Position numbers and translations under genes: made by a program. Shown in pieces: positions 6,052-6,227 of a DNA stretch of 6,227 nucleotides (position 1 is its first letter; each line of letters opens with the position of its first letter). Under the pieces are notes generated by a model, which saw only the letters and a program-made list of their open reading frames with translations, was not told the origin of the DNA and ran no database searches. This stretch comes from Hyphomicrobiales bacterium (GTDB taxonomy: Bacteria; Pseudomonadota; Alphaproteobacteria; Rhizobiales; Aestuariivirgaceae): NCBI GenBank assembly GCA_026987255.1, contig JALSNA010000514.1:1-6227 (forward strand). Direction: 5' to 3'.

Positions 6052-6227
6052 ATGTATGAGCTTTTCGTGCAGCAATATGGCTGGTGGACGCTGGGCATCC
6101 TGCTGCTGATCGCCGAGATTCTGGTGCCAGGCATCTTTCTGATGTGGTTCGGTCTGGCGGCCCTGCTGACCGGCGTGGTGGACTGGCTGTTTCCGGCCCT
6201 TGCCTGGCAATGGCAGATGGTGATTTT
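6052..6227 (+). CDS. NfeD/YbbJ-like membrane protein, N-terminal part only
   Basis: NfeD-type membrane proteins are genetic and physical partners of SPFH proteins; the short form (YbbJ type) has membrane helices followed by a soluble OB-fold domain. The 58 visible codons start MYELFVQQYGWWTLG and continue with two hydrophobic segments (about 13-24 and 28-44). They include AEILVPGIFLMWFGLAALLTG, the characteristic NfeD helix with its PG and W-x-G pattern. The gene opens at ATG 6052, preceded by GGCGGAGAG (6037-6045). There is no N-terminal protease domain before the helices, so this is the short class. The OB-fold part lies beyond the right edge. Its position 153 bp after the SPFH gene on the same strand supports the call and suggests one operon, despite the palindrome between them. 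Confidence 0.88.
   Translation, partial: MYELFVQQYGWWTLGILLLIAEILVPGIFLMWFGLAALLTGVVDWLFPALAWQWQMVI

Noticed and set aside
5895..6059. Small open frame (54 codons) whose ATG overlaps the SPFH stop and whose end overlaps the NfeD-type start
   Set aside because: The overlaps look like translational coupling, but much of the frame is the palindrome, the peptide has no recognisable features, and no ribosome site separate from the SPFH coding end is evident.
1..6227. CRISPR arrays, tRNA or rRNA genes, insertion sequences, phage or toxin-antitoxin genes
   Set aside because: I saw no direct repeat arrays, no cloverleaf or rRNA-like stretches, no transposase frames and no small paired genes. Base use looks uniform, so there is no sign of a recently acquired island.

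Overview
This GC-rich 6.2-kb window looks chromosomal and most likely comes from an alphaproteobacterium. The support is indirect. The histidine kinase has a dimerisation region of the DivJ/PleC type common in that class, with FGPL, a following Tyr and LINDILD. The TRAP transporter resembles the TakP/FcbT group, frequent in the same class. Strong GC bias leaves long open frames opposite the real genes. I cannot name a genus.

Layout: positions 1-2656 hold a minus-strand TRAP operon in the order dctP (2656-1577), dctQ (1457-885) and dctM (885 to beyond the left edge). A perfect 14-bp hairpin lies between dctP and dctQ, and dctQ and dctM overlap by one base. Positions 2657-2955 are a non-coding leader/promoter region with a weak terminator for the upstream gene, a candidate promoter and a two-tier hairpin about 30 nt before the dctP start. 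Positions 2956-4764 encode a membrane PAS-domain histidine kinase, also on the minus strand, with no response regulator in view. Positions 4765-4962 are a divergent promoter region containing a 9-bp inverted repeat. Positions 4963-5898 (plus strand) encode a membrane-anchored SPFH/stomatin protein of the QmcA type. After a 153-bp gap dominated by a long imperfect palindrome, an NfeD/YbbJ-type partner begins at 6052 and runs off the right edge.

Functionally, the TRAP operon should import an organic acid, probably a 2-oxo or 2-hydroxy acid, driven by an ion gradient. DctP captures it in the periplasm and DctQM carries it across the inner membrane. The SPFH/NfeD pair is a known conserved partnership in membrane microdomain and membrane quality-control roles. 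The kinase sits between the two systems; its signal, partner and any link to transport are not shown by the sequence.

I found no convincing previously undescribed multi-gene system. The most noteworthy unexplained items are non-coding: four inverted repeats in the intergenic regions, above all the long palindrome between the SPFH and NfeD genes.
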